Positions 1 to 11,194 are shown, counted from the first letter of the stretch. The stretch is DNA of 11,290 nt from Salpingoeca rosetta (GCF_000188695.1 NW_004754910.1:1014783-1026072), one strand, 5' to 3'. Notes: generated by a model from the sequence alone, not told the origin. Numbers and translations are program-made.

Positions 1-2804
<2,804 letters not shown>

Positions 2805-3018
2805 GGCTGATGGTCACTCGTCGCCTCCCAGTCGCAGGCAGTCGGTTGAGGACGTTGAATGCAGGCGACTTGCGCCTCTTTCCCTCTCTTCTTGTCAGTG
2901 CAAACAACAAGCAACAAGAAGCAAGCACTGCCGCAAACAACCAGCGTTTGTCGCCAAGGATGGAGCACGACAGCATAAATTGAGACTACCCAATATCGCA
3001 GCACAACAGCAGACGATT
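2805..3018. promoter_or_regulatory. Shared divergent promoter region, kinesin/TPR gene
   Basis: This 214-bp stretch separates the two start codons, which point away from each other, so it must hold both 5' untranslated regions and both promoters unless unseen upstream exons exist. It is free of the dinucleotide repeats that fill the neighbouring introns. A TATA-like CATAAATT lies at 2974-2981 and CCAAT near 2988, but both are very close to the TPR start and are weak evidence. Confidence 0.6.
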
Positions 3019-4511
3019 ATGTCGATGATCTCGGCCGTGTTGGAGGACTTGGAGCCTGCAAGCACAGAGGCCATCAGCGCAGACATCACAACACAGGCAG
3101 CATCGGGTGCGTGGGCATGTGGCGTGCATGAGGTTGTGGACGTGCGATTACCGTTGCTGGCGTGCTTTTGGACGTGCTTGACGATGTGTTTGCGGTGGCG
3201 CGGTGGCCATTCCATGTGCCTGTGCAACATGTTGTCACATCATTCGATGTGCTGACGTGGTTGTCTTTGTGGGTTGGTTGCATCGCACAGGGACGACGCC
3301 ACAAGAGGTGCACTTTATCGTAGCCCAGGAGCTCGACCGAAGAGGGGACACACAGGCCGCCATCACCGCGTACGTCCACACTGTGTATACTTGTGTGTGC
3401 TTGTGTGTGCATGTGTGCTTGTGTGTGTATGTGTGCTTGTGTGTGTGCATGTGCATGTGTGTGCATGTGCATGTGTGCGTGTGTGTGTGTGTGTGTGCAT
3501 GTGCATGTGCATGAGCAGGTACATCGTTGTGCCTGCTTCCAAAAGTGTGCTGTTGCTGCCACAATACGTGCAGCAAATCTGCTCACACACAACCTATGCC
3601 CATCCTCTCCTTCCCCTGTCCGTCTCCTCTCTCCCCTTTCACACACACACACACACAACCGCAGGTATGAGGATTTCATTGAAGCGGCGGCGGAGAATGA
3701 GGACCTGATGGCGCAGGTGCACGCATATCGACGCGTGGCACAATTGCACAGGCAGCGGCGCGAGATCCGCCAGGCCATCACCGCGTATCAGCACATGCTG
3801 TCTTTGGCGCAGGAGGCAAAGCAGATGCCGCTCATATGCGCTGCCTACGGACAACTTGGCAGCCTATACCTGCTCATGGCACAGGAGACCTCGCAGGAAA
3901 AGGGCGGGGACGGCGTGCAGCGGGAGCAGAACGAGGAGCGGCTGCTGTCAGAGTCGCTGAATAGCTACACGAGCCTCCTCACCATCGCCACGACAATACA
4001 CGACCGCAGGGCCATCACACAGGCGCGGCGCGGGCTCGGGCTCGTGCACGCGGCGATGGGCGACTGGGCGGAGGCGCGCGTGCAGCTGGAGAGGCACCTT
4101 GCCGGGTGCAAGCAGGTGGGCACGCCACGACAGCAGGCGCAGGCGTGCCATCTCCTGGCCGAGGCGCTGGGCACCATTGTATCCTCGGCGATCGACACGG
4201 CAATGGGGGCGACGCGTGCGCTGTTCCACAAGCAGGTGGAGCTGAGGTGGCAGCAGGCAGCCATGGCAACCGAGGCAAACGACACGCTCCTCCTCATCCA
4301 GGCATATGTGCGCCTTGGGGACCTGTATGCCAACTCTGGGAGCTACACACAGTACTATGGGGCGGGCAAGGCGCGGGAGTGTTACCAGCTGGCGCTGGAT
4401 GCGGCAAAGGGGGTTGACTTGGCGGCGTTGGGGAAGGAGGGGGCGGACGCTGTGAGGCGCGCGGCCGATCATCTGGACAAGCTCTCCTCCTCCTCTTGCT
4501 CCATCAGCTAG
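3019..4511 (+). CDS. Tetratricopeptide-repeat protein with C-terminal CaaX motif (3 exons)
   Basis: Exons 3019-3106, 3291-3369 and 3665-4511 join in phase (1, then 2) into 337 residues ending in TAG. The protein is almost wholly helical TPR-type repeats, a scaffold for protein binding. Visible units start near residues 35 (VAQELDRRGDTQAAITAYED), 74 (AYRRVAQLHRQRREIRQAITA), 113 (AAYGQLGSLYLLMAQ), about 190 (RRGLGLVHAAMGDWAEARVQ), then HLLAEALG, and lastly AYVRLGDLYANSGSY. The last four residues are CSIS after a serine run, which fits a CaaX box with Ser at X (farnesyl type). No signal peptide or membrane segment. Start: the ATG at 3019 has A at -3; a second ATG lies two codons on. I do not recognise the family. 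Sharing a promoter region with a ciliary kinesin makes an axonemal or basal-body role possible, which is inference. The exon structure is well supported by phase and by TPR continuity across both junctions. Confidence 0.88.
3391..3512. repeat. Imperfect (GT)n, TPR intron 2
   Basis: GT repeats with interspersed GCAT and CTTGTG units after the donor of intron 3370-3664. A short pure (CA)9 run lies at 3640-3657 next to the acceptor of the same intron. Confidence 0.9.
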
Positions 4512-4516
4512 CATAT

Positions 4517-4614
4517 ATGCGTATTGTGTATTTGTGTATTTGTGTTTGTATGTGTGTGTGTGTGTATGTGTGTGTATTTCTCTGTGTCTGTATGTGTGCG
4601 TTTATGTCTGTCCC

Positions 4615-4642
<28 letters not shown>
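4517..4642. repeat. GT-rich and (TGTC)n repeat after the TPR stop
   Basis: Loose GT/TATGTG repeats pass into a pure TGTC tetranucleotide run near 4614-4642, starting within a few bases of the TAG at 4509-4511. Confidence 0.85.
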
Positions 4643-4648
<6 letters not shown>

Positions 4649-5154
4649 CCTCCCCCTGCGTCAACGCTTTGGACCGTCCTTTGTTCACGCGCACCATTCC
4701 ACCACGTTGTGTCGCTAATTGGGCTGCTGTGCGATCGTGGAACTGCTTGCGATGATATGGCAGTGCACACGTTGCTGGTGTCTTTTGCCATTTGTTTGGT
4801 GTGTACATAGCCTTTGAGCACCATCCGTGCAACTTGCCATCCCTCGTTCTTCGCCTTGGTTCGCCACAATTGCCAGCACCACCGCCCTTTGATAAACGCA
4901 AACTCGTATTGTGCCAATGCACGAGCTCAGCGTTTCCTTCAGCACCCCCCTCCCCGAACCCAACTCTCGTTCATGTCAGCCCCACCACTCGTAATGCATG
5001 CGTGTTCGTGTATTGGCGGGAAATGTTGGAGGGACAGGAGGCGCTGAGCATCTGGGTTGAGACGCAGACAGCACCAAGTGACAACAGCCACGCACCGCAA
5101 CCAATCACACAAGCACACACTCGTGTTGTGTCTGGTGTTGGTGATGAGGCAGTC

Positions 5155-5160
5155 AATAAA
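5155..5160 (+). terminator. Candidate polyadenylation signal AATAAA (TPR gene)
   Basis: AATAAA within CAGTCAATAAA on the plus strand, 644 nt after the TPR stop. It is the only canonical plus-strand hexamer in the gap, so it is the best candidate, although the 3' untranslated region would be long. Confidence 0.45.
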
Positions 5161-5488
5161 GGCAGGCACCGTGCCGTGCACAGGCAAGCACCAAAAAGCA
5201 CGGCCGCGGTGACACCAAAACAACCGTCATCACCACGCACGCACACGCACACGACGCAGGAGACAGCATCAAGCAGAAGAAGAAGAAGACGGACGAACAA
5301 GCGACGGAATGAACTGGGGGCAAGAAACACCGGTTACACACGAAAGGGTCACAAGCCACGAAGAGACACAAACAGCGACAGTTGTGAATTGCGTGTTGAT
5401 GTGCCCATCGCACGCCGTGCGCAAATGTGGGTTGGTCGTTGGCATGGCGATGGCGCACACGAGTGGCGTGAGGGTGGGAGGGGGTTTC

Positions 5489-6475
5489 TTAGAACGTCTT
5501 CTTCTTCCTGAAGCTGCAGCCTATATTGGTGATCGAAGCGCAAAAGGTGGGTCGGTGACATCAAGCAGCGTGAGACGGTGGAAGAGAACACAAAGAAGAG
5601 GGGCAACGGAAACGGTGGCGTGAACAACGACGACACACACGCACGCACAAAACACACAAGTGCAAGACGTTGCGCTGGGCAAGTCACACACATCCTGGAG
5701 AATGCATGCGAACGCGCACGCGCTTGCTCTCAGCAAACACACAACACACCACGCACATCAAACACGCACCACACACAACAGACGCACGGCCACCCATCTC
5801 AACGGACATCTCCGTGTTTGATGTCAGCGCACATGGAAGCACAAACACGCAGGCACAAACGCACCCTCTGTGAGACGAGCCTTGCCGCCGGTGGGCTGGC
5901 AGAGGATCTGTGTGCAGTTGCTGCAGACAACAACGGTGGAGGCGTGGGAGAACACGGTGGAGATGAAGGCGCAGCCAGGGCAGCGGACGTCCATGAAGTA
6001 CGAGTCCGGGGACTGGACGAGGCGCTTGAGCTTGTGCTTGGTGGCCTCACGCTCGGGGCGTGGGTTCAGGAGATCGATGGCAAGCTGGTGCGCACATTGG
6101 TGGGTGGGAGGTTGGTGAGTTGGAATGGGTGTTGTTTGAGTTCGGTGTTGTTGGATAAGGTGTTGGTGTGTGGTTTGAGGCCGCGACGATAGCGGGCATG
6201 TGACAAACAACCGCACCGCGCAAACACAGGAGCGTAGCACAAAAACAACGACACGCGTTGTTGGCGTGGGTGTAAATGAAGATGCAGAGGCGAAACGATT
6301 GCACGCTCGACCACAGAGAAAGAGAGAGAGAGAGAGCATGCACATATGCATACACACACATACACACATGCATACACACACACACACATTCACCACATGC
6401 AACGTCGACACTCGCCACGCCACGCCCGGGCATATCCCTATCCCCCATTACGAGCAGAGCACCACTTACAGGCAT
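5489..6475 (-). CDS. RPS27: 40S ribosomal protein eS27
   Basis: Small-subunit zinc-ribbon protein of the cytosolic ribosome. Coding exons on the minus strand: 6475-6470 (only ATG CCT, then a consensus GTAAGT donor), 6084-5865 and 5520-5489 (stop TAA). They give an 85-residue protein; the family is usually about 84. It reads [10 protein letters not shown] at the start, carries [14 protein letters not shown] and [13 protein letters not shown], and ends [10 protein letters not shown]. The four zinc-binding cysteines are at 37, 40, 56 and 59 (CPGC...CSNC). Phases join (0, then 1), and each junction falls inside a conserved family segment, so the model is firm. The ATG has G at -3. Introns are 384 and 344 bp, the longest in the window apart from the TPR second intron (295) and the first USE1 intron (312). 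It is divergent from the USE1-like gene and convergent with the TPR gene. Confidence 0.97.
6319..6390. repeat. (GA)n and imperfect (CA)n, eS27 intron 1
   Basis: A GA run (about 6319-6337) and CA/CATA repeats (about 6340-6390). On the eS27 sense strand they read GU-rich then CU-rich, in the 5' half of intron 6469-6085. Confidence 0.85.
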
Positions 6476-6663
6476 GGCTGCGGCTGTGGTGGTGGAAGCA
6501 CAAGGGGGGTTGGCTGCTCACTCGGGCTCTTGTCTCGTCTCGTGTGCGCAGTGTGGAAAAAGGGCGATGACATTCATCAATTATCGACAACCCCTTAATT
6601 CAGGGCCGTATTGCAAATATTTTCGTCGAGTCAGCACAAAACGTAGTCGAGCAAGCGGGAACG
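6476..6663. promoter_or_regulatory. Shared divergent promoter region, eS27/USE1
   Basis: 188 bp between the opposed start codons of eS27 and the USE1-like gene. It includes a relatively A+T-rich core (about 6570-6635, with TTAATTCA and CAAATATTTT) in otherwise G+C-rich DNA. Pyrimidine runs on the eS27 sense strand near 6504-6511 could provide a TOP-type transcript start as in other ribosomal protein genes, but no start site can be fixed from sequence. Confidence 0.5.
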
Positions 6664-7427
6664 ATGATGATGAGGATGATGACGAGCGGAGTTGAGGACA
6701 ACGGGTGTGTGGGTGTGTGTGTGTGTGTATGTGTGTGTGTGCATGTGTGTGCATGTGTGTCTGTGTGTGTGTGCATGTGTGTCTGTGTGTCTGTGTGTGT
6801 TGTGTGTGTGTCTGTGTGCATGCGTGTGTGTGTGTGTGTCTGTCTATGTGTGTGCATGTGTGTGTCTGTGTGTGTTGTGTGTGTGTCTGTGTGTGTTGTG
6901 TGTGTGTGTGTGCATGCGTGTCTCTCTGTCCCTCCCGCCCTCTCCCTCCCCCCCCCTCCAATTCCCTTCCTCCCACCCATGTTCTCACTCCAAGTCTTTC
7001 ACCCACTCGGCTGCAGGAAAGCACGGCTGCGTGCGCTGCATCGGTTGACAGGCGTGAAAGCGCGCAGGCGCAATGTAAGCAAGGGCCAAAGCGGCACCCA
7101 CACTGACGACAACGGAAGTCTTCACACAGAAACGAGTTCACAACAGCAGCAACAGCAACAGCAACAAGAGCAACAACAGCAACAGCAACAGGCGAGGGGT
7201 GCGTTGCCGTTGCGAAGCCAGCTGCTTGGTGAACCTGATGATGAAAGCAGTAACAAGAAGAAGGTCGATCACGCCAAGCTGCAAGACGAGATTCTGCAGG
7301 ACACTTATCAGTCTGTCCTTCACCTCAAATCCGTTTTCCAGAACACCCACGCCAGCGTGCGGCAAGGCACAGAGGTGTGTATGTGTGTGTTTGAATGTGT
7401 GTGTAGTGTGTGTGTGTGTGTGTGTTG

Positions 7428-7480
<53 letters not shown>

Positions 7481-7775
7481 CTTCCCTTGCTGTGTGGTGT
7501 CAGCGCTGCCGCTTTCCATGCCTCTTCCCAATGATCTCATACACCGTATCGCTCATCCACTCCGCTCCTTTTCTCCATCCTCTCTGAAGGTCATCGACGA
7601 GACCTTGGAGGCTGCGGAAGCGGCAGAGGCCGATATGGACAAGGCCTTGGCCGCCATGAAGAAGCACCTGGCCAGTGGCACAAACCTCTACATCTACCTC
7701 AGCATGGTGTTTACGCTGCTCCTCTTCATCATCATGGTTGTCTTTATCCACTTCTCCAACAAGGCGGCCTCCTAG
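6664..7775 (+). CDS. USE1: USE1-like tail-anchored SNARE (3 exons)
   Basis: Likely Qc-type SNARE of Golgi-to-ER retrograde transport, acting at the ER with Sec20/syntaxin-18-type partners. Exons 6664-6704, 7017-7374 and 7590-7775 (stop TAG) give 194 residues. Visible features: Gln tract at residues 56-72 broken by one Glu; RSQLLG at 80-85, matching the (M)RSELLG segment just before the SNARE motif in animal USE1; a heptad-spaced SNARE helix at about 101-160; a single transmembrane segment at about 166-188 (LYIYLSMVFTLLLFIIMVVF); and a six-residue tail ending NKAAS. This is the usual SNARE tail-anchor layout. Exons 2 and 3 are solid. Exon 1 (MMMRMMTSGVEDN) rests on phase match, an A at -3, and the lack of room before eS27; its donor lies inside a GT repeat. 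The N-terminal region is shorter than the roughly 100 residues seen in animal homologues. A Sec20/BNIP1-like SNARE is the alternative. Confidence 0.78.
6705..6925. repeat. Imperfect (GT)n, USE1 intron 1
   Basis: Over 200 bp of GT with GTCTGT, GCATGT and TTGTG interruptions, beginning at the donor itself, so the exact donor is hard to place from sequence alone. Confidence 0.9.
7375..7477. repeat. (GT)n, USE1 intron 2
   Basis: GT repeats begin at the donor of intron 7375-7589 and become pure from about 7431 to 7477. The intron divides the SNARE motif. Confidence 0.93.
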
Positions 7776-7803
7776 CTCCACTGTGTGGTCGCGTTATTCT
7801 CCG

Positions 7804-7860
7804 TGTGTGTGTGTGTGTGCGTGTGTGTGTGCGTGCGTGTGTGCGTGTGCGCGTGCGTGC

Positions 7861-7920
<60 letters not shown>
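7804..7920. repeat. (GT)n with GC interruptions, USE1 3' untranslated region
   Basis: GTGTGC and GTGCGT units followed by a pure GT run at about 7866-7916, starting some 28 nt after the stop codon. Confidence 0.95.
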
Positions 7921-7922
<2 letters not shown>

Positions 7923-8018
7923 GCCTGTCGCTCTCGCTCTCTCTTGTTTTGCATCTTCGTGCCACTTCGTCGTGTTGTACGAAATGACTTGTTGCCCACA
8001 GCTGGGGACCCTCACTCG

Positions 8019-8024
8019 TTTAAT
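8019..8024 (-). terminator. Candidate variant polyadenylation signal ATTAAA (minus gene)
   Basis: TTTAAT on the plus strand reads ATTAAA on the minus strand, 237 nt past the stop at 8261. No minus-strand AATAAA is visible nearby. If used, the transcript would overlap the 3' end of the USE1 transcript. Confidence 0.3.
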
Positions 8025-8075
8025 TTGTGTTATCATCGACTCCTTTAGCCTTGAATTGTACAGACAAGCGGAAGC

Positions 8076-8081
8076 AATAAA
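8076..8081 (+). terminator. Candidate polyadenylation signal AATAAA (USE1)
   Basis: AATAAA 301 nt after the USE1 stop on the plus strand. A second AATAAA at 8176-8181 is a possible alternative. The nearer one is preferred because it precedes the start of the opposing gene's 3' end. Confidence 0.6.
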
Positions 8082-8200
8082 CGATCACAACCACACACGC
8101 ACACGCACACATTGGGTCAGTTAGCACGCTCCACGTGGATTGGTGCTCAATAATAGAGGTGAGGGAAGCTCCGAGAATAAAAGGCGTTGGCCGAGGACGC

Positions 8201-8254
8201 ATGCACACATGCACACGCATGCACACATGCACACGCATGCACACATGCACACGC
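8201..8254. repeat. 18-bp tandem repeat, three perfect copies
   Basis: The unit ATGCACACATGCACACGC occurs at 8201-8218, 8219-8236 and 8237-8254 without a mismatch. It ends 6 bp from the stop codon of the minus-strand gene, so it lies in that gene's 3' untranslated region, where the sense strand reads as GU-rich RNA. Confidence 0.95.
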
Positions 8255-8260
8255 ATGAGT

Positions 8261-10810
8261 TCAGGACAGGAGGTCGTTGAGGAGTTGAATGGACGCGGCG
8301 ACGCGGCTGGCGCGGGCGTCATCATCATAGGCACCATCATAGGCACCATCATTGGCACCATCATTGGCACCATCATAGGCACCATCATCATCACGAGCAC
8401 CGTCACGAGGAGCACCGTCATCACCATGAACACCAACGCCATAACCAGCACCACCACCATTATCGTCGCCATAAACAACAGCATCGTGGGTGCCAGCGGT
8501 CCCATACCAGTGTGTCTGCTGGTTGCCGTAGTCTTGTGGGTGCACGTGTGCGTGGTCGTGCCCGAACGGTGGATAGTTGTATTGCTGGTGCTGGTAGTCG
8601 TGGTGGGGTGCTGTGTACCCGACTCGTTGCCCGCTGTCATAATGAGCAGCATGTACATGCTGCTGGTACTCCTTGTGCTCGTTCTGGCGTTGGTCTTGGT
8701 GGTGTGGGCGTTGGTGATGGTAGTCCGTGTACTGGTCAGCAGCGTATTGGGCGGTGGTGTGGGGCGGATACGGGTACGATGGCTGCTGTGCATTCACGCG
8801 AGCATGCGCAGCGTTGAAATACGGGTTGTCGTGGACTGAGGCCTGATGGCAGCGGTCACCATCACGGTGTTGCTGTTCATTGTAAGGGCCAGAAGCATGC
8901 ATGTGCTCACCCTCATATTCCTCCTGCTGCTGCTGCTGCAGGAGTTGTTGTCGCTCTGGGTGGAAGTGCTCTGTGGCACCACCCACGGGCTGATGAGAGG
9001 CTGTTGGCGCATGGTGGCGTGCATGCGTCATGTGCGACGCGTGCGCGTCACTGCTCTTCCACCGCTTGTGGGCCTGCTGTGAGGCACCACCATGCGCTCC
9101 AGACTGCCGCTGCTGCTGACGGTCACGATGGTCACGATGGTGATGGTGAGATGACTGCTGATGATCATGGTGGTGGTGGTGATCATGCTGGTGCCGATGA
9201 TGGTGAGATGACTGGTGATGGTGAGGTTCACGGGAGTGGCGGGTGCCATGACCTTCGTCCATGTGTTGCTGCCGTCGCCTGTCGTCCATGTATGATGGCT
9301 GGGCCGGTCCTTTCACCCACCGCCCACCGCTGCCACCACCACCAGCACGCGTGTTGCTGTCACGCCTCGTCTTGGGGTCGGTCTCAGTGCGCACGTGCAT
9401 GCGCCCGAATCTGCTCTCATTCCCACGGCCGTCACGAAACTGCCGCTGTTTGCGCGGCTGCTGCTGCTGTTGTCCGTGCTGCTCGGAGGTGGTTGTGGCC
9501 CCAACACTTCCACGTGCATGTGTTCGCCTGCTGTTGTCACCACCACCACCACCACCACCACCACGAACACTTGCATCACCAGCACTTGGATCGTTGTCCC
9601 CGTTTGCTGCTGGTTTGTGCAAGCATGTGCGATCGATGGAAATGCTTGACAGTGCTGCGAGCGACGTGGAACTGCCAAACGCAAACCCGCCACCACCACC
9701 TCGTCGCTTACGATCGGCCGGTGTCATAGCTGTTGCTTGTGCTGTACTGGCTGCTGTTGCTGTTGCTGTTGCTGTTGTTGTCGTTGCTGATTGCCTTGGT
9801 GGTGGTCGTGTGCCTGTGCCGCAAACCCTGCCAGCACCGCCACCACCACCACCACCACCATCATTTCTAGCCCTGCCACCGTCCTTGGTGGCCACGTGCG
9901 CATGCTTCGACTTGTTCGCCACCACCGCTGCCCCGCTGGTCGTGAACTTGACACCAAACCGCCGCATCACATCCTGCAGCGACGCGCTCGCGACCCGCGG
10001 CGACTGCACCTGCACATCCCCGGCCGTGAGCGTGTGCTGCGGCCGTTCGCGCGCCTTGAGTTTCGTCTGCAGTGTACGCACGCGCTGCATGTGGTCGCTG
10101 GTGGGTCGCCACGCTGGACGCTCGTACTTCGTGCGGCGACGGCGGCGTGGGGCACGACGCGATGATGGTGATGGCAATGATGGTGATGACGGCTGGTGTT
10201 TGGTGGTCGTGCTCGTGTCACCACCATCGCCTTCCTGCTCCTCCTCACCACAACTGTCATCATCATCATCATCATCATCATCACTGGAGTAAGACGCTTC
10301 TCCTTTTCCTTCTCCTTCGTAGTCCTCATCGCTGCTGTCATCATTGGCGCCACCAACATCAGATTCGGACTCATCACTGTCCTCCTCCTCCTCGTCTTCT
10401 TCCTCATCATCTTCCTCTTTCTCGGCGCTGTCGTTCGTGTTGCCAACACCGCTCTCACAGCTGCTGCTGACCGTCTTGCTGGTTCTGCCTCTGCCGTTGC
10501 TGTTGCGCTTGTCTTGTCCCCGCGCCTCCAACGCCTGCTTGCCCTCTGCTTCCTCCTCCTTGACATCACCATCACCACCATCACCGACATCAGTGTGTTC
10601 ATCGCCTCGCATCACGGCTTCCATCCTCGCCAACACCAGTGCATCCTCTTGCTCCTCCCCCGCCGTAAGCGGAGGGTATGGTGGTGTGGTGACAGGTGGC
10701 GGTGGCGGCAGTCCATCAAGCAGTGCCCGTACGCCCGCCTGAACAACAGCTGGTGTTGAGTGCCAGCACTTTGCAGCCGTCCGCACACCGCACCCACCGT
10801 GCTCAAGGAG
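8261..10810 (-). CDS. Unrecognised, largely disordered protein (large 3' exon)
   Basis: An open exon of 850 codons including a TGA stop, 5' partial. The start is set at a CTACTGCAG acceptor (10811-10812); the frame stays open further up, and no ATG is seen before about residue 60. In order: a short ordered-looking segment (LLEHGGCGVRTAAKCWHSTP and VVQAGVRALL, helical and possibly the end of an ARM/HEAT-type domain); Pro run; long Glu/Asp/Ser acidic tract (about 10450-10250); basic patch with KYERPAWRP (about 10130-10100); LQDVMRRFGVKF (about 9980); Gly runs (about 9840-9870 and 9535-9560); His-rich block (about 9210-9120); Gln runs; Tyr/His/Gln-rich region; four-residue tandem repeats GAND/GAYD (about 8365-8315); and an ordered tail ASRVAASIQLLNDLLS. 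No function is assigned. The His-rich part could bind metal or mediate condensation, which is inference. Its length and the absence of stops make it much the best of the overlapping frames. Confidence 0.72.
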   Translation of the reverse strand, partial: LLEHGGCGVRTAAKCWHSTPAVVQAGVRALLDGLPPPPPVTTPPYPPLTAGEEQEDALVLARMEAVMRGDEHTDVGDGGDGDVKEEEAEGKQALEARGQDKRNSNGRGRTSKTVSSSCESGVGNTNDSAEKEEDDEEEDEEEEDSDESESDVGGANDDSSDEDYEGEGKGEASYSSDDDDDDDDDSCGEEEQEGDGGDTSTTTKHQPSSPSLPSPSSRRAPRRRRRTKYERPAWRPTSDHMQRVRTLQTKLKARERPQHTLTAGDVQVQSPRVASASLQDVMRRFGVKFTTSGAAVVANKSKHAHVATKDGGRARNDGGGGGGGGAGRVCGTGTRPPPRQSATTTTATATATAASTAQATAMTPADRKRRGGGGGFAFGSSTSLAALSSISIDRTCLHKPAANGDNDPSAGDASVRGGGGGGGGDNSRRTHARGSVGATTTSEQHGQQQQQPRKQRQFRDGRGNESRFGRMHVRTETDPKTRRDSNTRAGGGGSGGRWVKGPAQPSYMDDRRRQQHMDEGHGTRHSREPHHHQSSHHHRHQHDHHHHHDHQQSSHHHHRDHRDRQQQRQSGAHGGASQQAHKRWKSSDAHASHMTHARHHAPTASHQPVGGATEHFHPERQQLLQQQQQEEYEGEHMHASGPYNEQQHRDGDRCHQASVHDNPYFNAAHARVNAQQPSYPYPPHTTAQYAADQYTDYHHQRPHHQDQRQNEHKEYQQHVHAAHYDSGQRVGYTAPHHDYQHQQYNYPPFGHDHAHVHPQDYGNQQTHWYGTAGTHDAVVYGDDNGGGAGYGVGVHGDDGAPRDGARDDDGAYDGANDGANDGAYDGAYDDDARASRVAASIQLLNDLLS
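8329..8388 (-). repeat. In-frame 12-bp tandem repeat in the unknown protein
   Basis: About five near-identical 12-bp units (plus strand GGCACCATCATA, with A/T varying at the last position). Read on the minus strand they encode tandem GAND and GAYD tetrapeptides near the C-terminus. The period is a multiple of three, so copy changes keep the frame. Confidence 0.85.
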
Positions 10811-10861
10811 CTGCAGTAGTGGCGCATTGGTTACAGGTGCGAGTGCGCGCGTGCATGATGG

Positions 10862-10894
10862 TATGTGTGTGTGTGTGGTTGTGTGTGTGTGTGT

Positions 10895-10936
<42 letters not shown>
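10862..10936. repeat. (GT)n near the unknown gene's acceptor
   Basis: GT repeats with a few interruptions. On the minus strand this is a CA tract located 50-125 nt before the acceptor of the large exon. Confidence 0.93.
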
Positions 10937-10994
10937 TGTGTGTGGTGGGTGGTGTGTGGTCGAAGCGTAGGAGCGAGTGGTACCGCATAGACAC

Positions 10995-11060
10995 CTGAGG
11001 GCGAGAACTGTTTAACCACGGCTGGCCACAGTCAATAAAATTTGATTCTATCGTTAACCC
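10995..11060 (-). CDS. Possible upstream exon of the unknown gene
   Basis: A 66-nt open stretch between a TTCTAG acceptor (11062-11061) and a CTCAG/GTGTCT donor (10995/10994). It would encode 22 residues beginning GLTIESNFIDCGQPW and join in phase 0 to the large exon through a 184-bp intron, matching the size of other introns here. That intron carries the CA-rich 3' half (sense) seen elsewhere. There is no homology support, so it is tentative. Confidence 0.3.
11034..11039 (+). other. AATAAA without an upstream plus-strand gene
   Basis: The 11-mer CAGTCAATAAA at 11029-11039 is identical to that at 5150-5160. No plus-strand gene ends here, and the site overlaps a candidate minus-strand exon, so it may be chance or may mark the 3' end of an undetected plus-strand transcript. 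Confidence 0.3.
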
Positions 11061-11194
11061 CTAGAACACGAACTGCGCTCGGGACGACTCGACTGCTTCA
11101 CGATCGAAATCGGAGTGGCCATCCGTGGGTGACTTTCTTCTATCACAGACTACACTTTCGGAGATCTAAGGTGCATTCCTGCTTCATCTATCAC

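Larger units (their letters stand above)
4512..5488. other. Non-coding region between convergent TPR and eS27 genes
   Basis: Begins directly after the TPR stop with a GT-rich stretch (about 4517-4610) and a TGTC tetranucleotide run (about 4611-4642). The rest is of ordinary complexity. It should contain the 3' untranslated regions of the TPR gene (plus) and of eS27 (minus). The open frame at 4792-5511 looks like chance: no recognisable domain, and it runs antisense into the last eS27 exon. I see no tRNA or other RNA gene. No clear polyadenylation signal for eS27 is visible on the minus strand. Confidence 0.6.
7776..8260. other. Convergent 3' untranslated region, USE1 / unknown gene
   Basis: This 485-bp non-coding stretch holds a GT repeat from about 7804 to 7920 that starts some 28 nt after the USE1 stop, then ordinary sequence with polyadenylation signals, then an 18-bp tandem repeat next to the stop of the minus-strand gene. 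No open frame free of repeats is convincing. Confidence 0.7.

Noticed and set aside
2950..2970. Possible RFX X-box in the kinesin/TPR promoter (GTCGCC half-site)
   Set aside because: Only the left half resembles the motif; the right half does not fit, so it cannot be distinguished from chance.
4792..5511. 239-residue plus-strand open frame between TPR and eS27
   Set aside because: No recognisable domain, mixed composition, and it overlaps the last eS27 exon in antisense. It contains the AATAAA proposed for the TPR transcript.
8135..8839. 234-residue plus-strand frame with hydrophobic runs resembling membrane segments
   Set aside because: The Ile/Val-rich runs are the antisense of GAY/GAN, His and Gln codons in the minus-strand gene. 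The frame begins in the 3' untranslated tandem repeat.
9261..10292. 343-residue plus-strand open frame
   Set aside because: It is the mirror of the much longer minus-strand frame in Gly/Asp-rich repeat coding, which leaves the opposite strand open as Pro/Ser/Leu-rich sequence.
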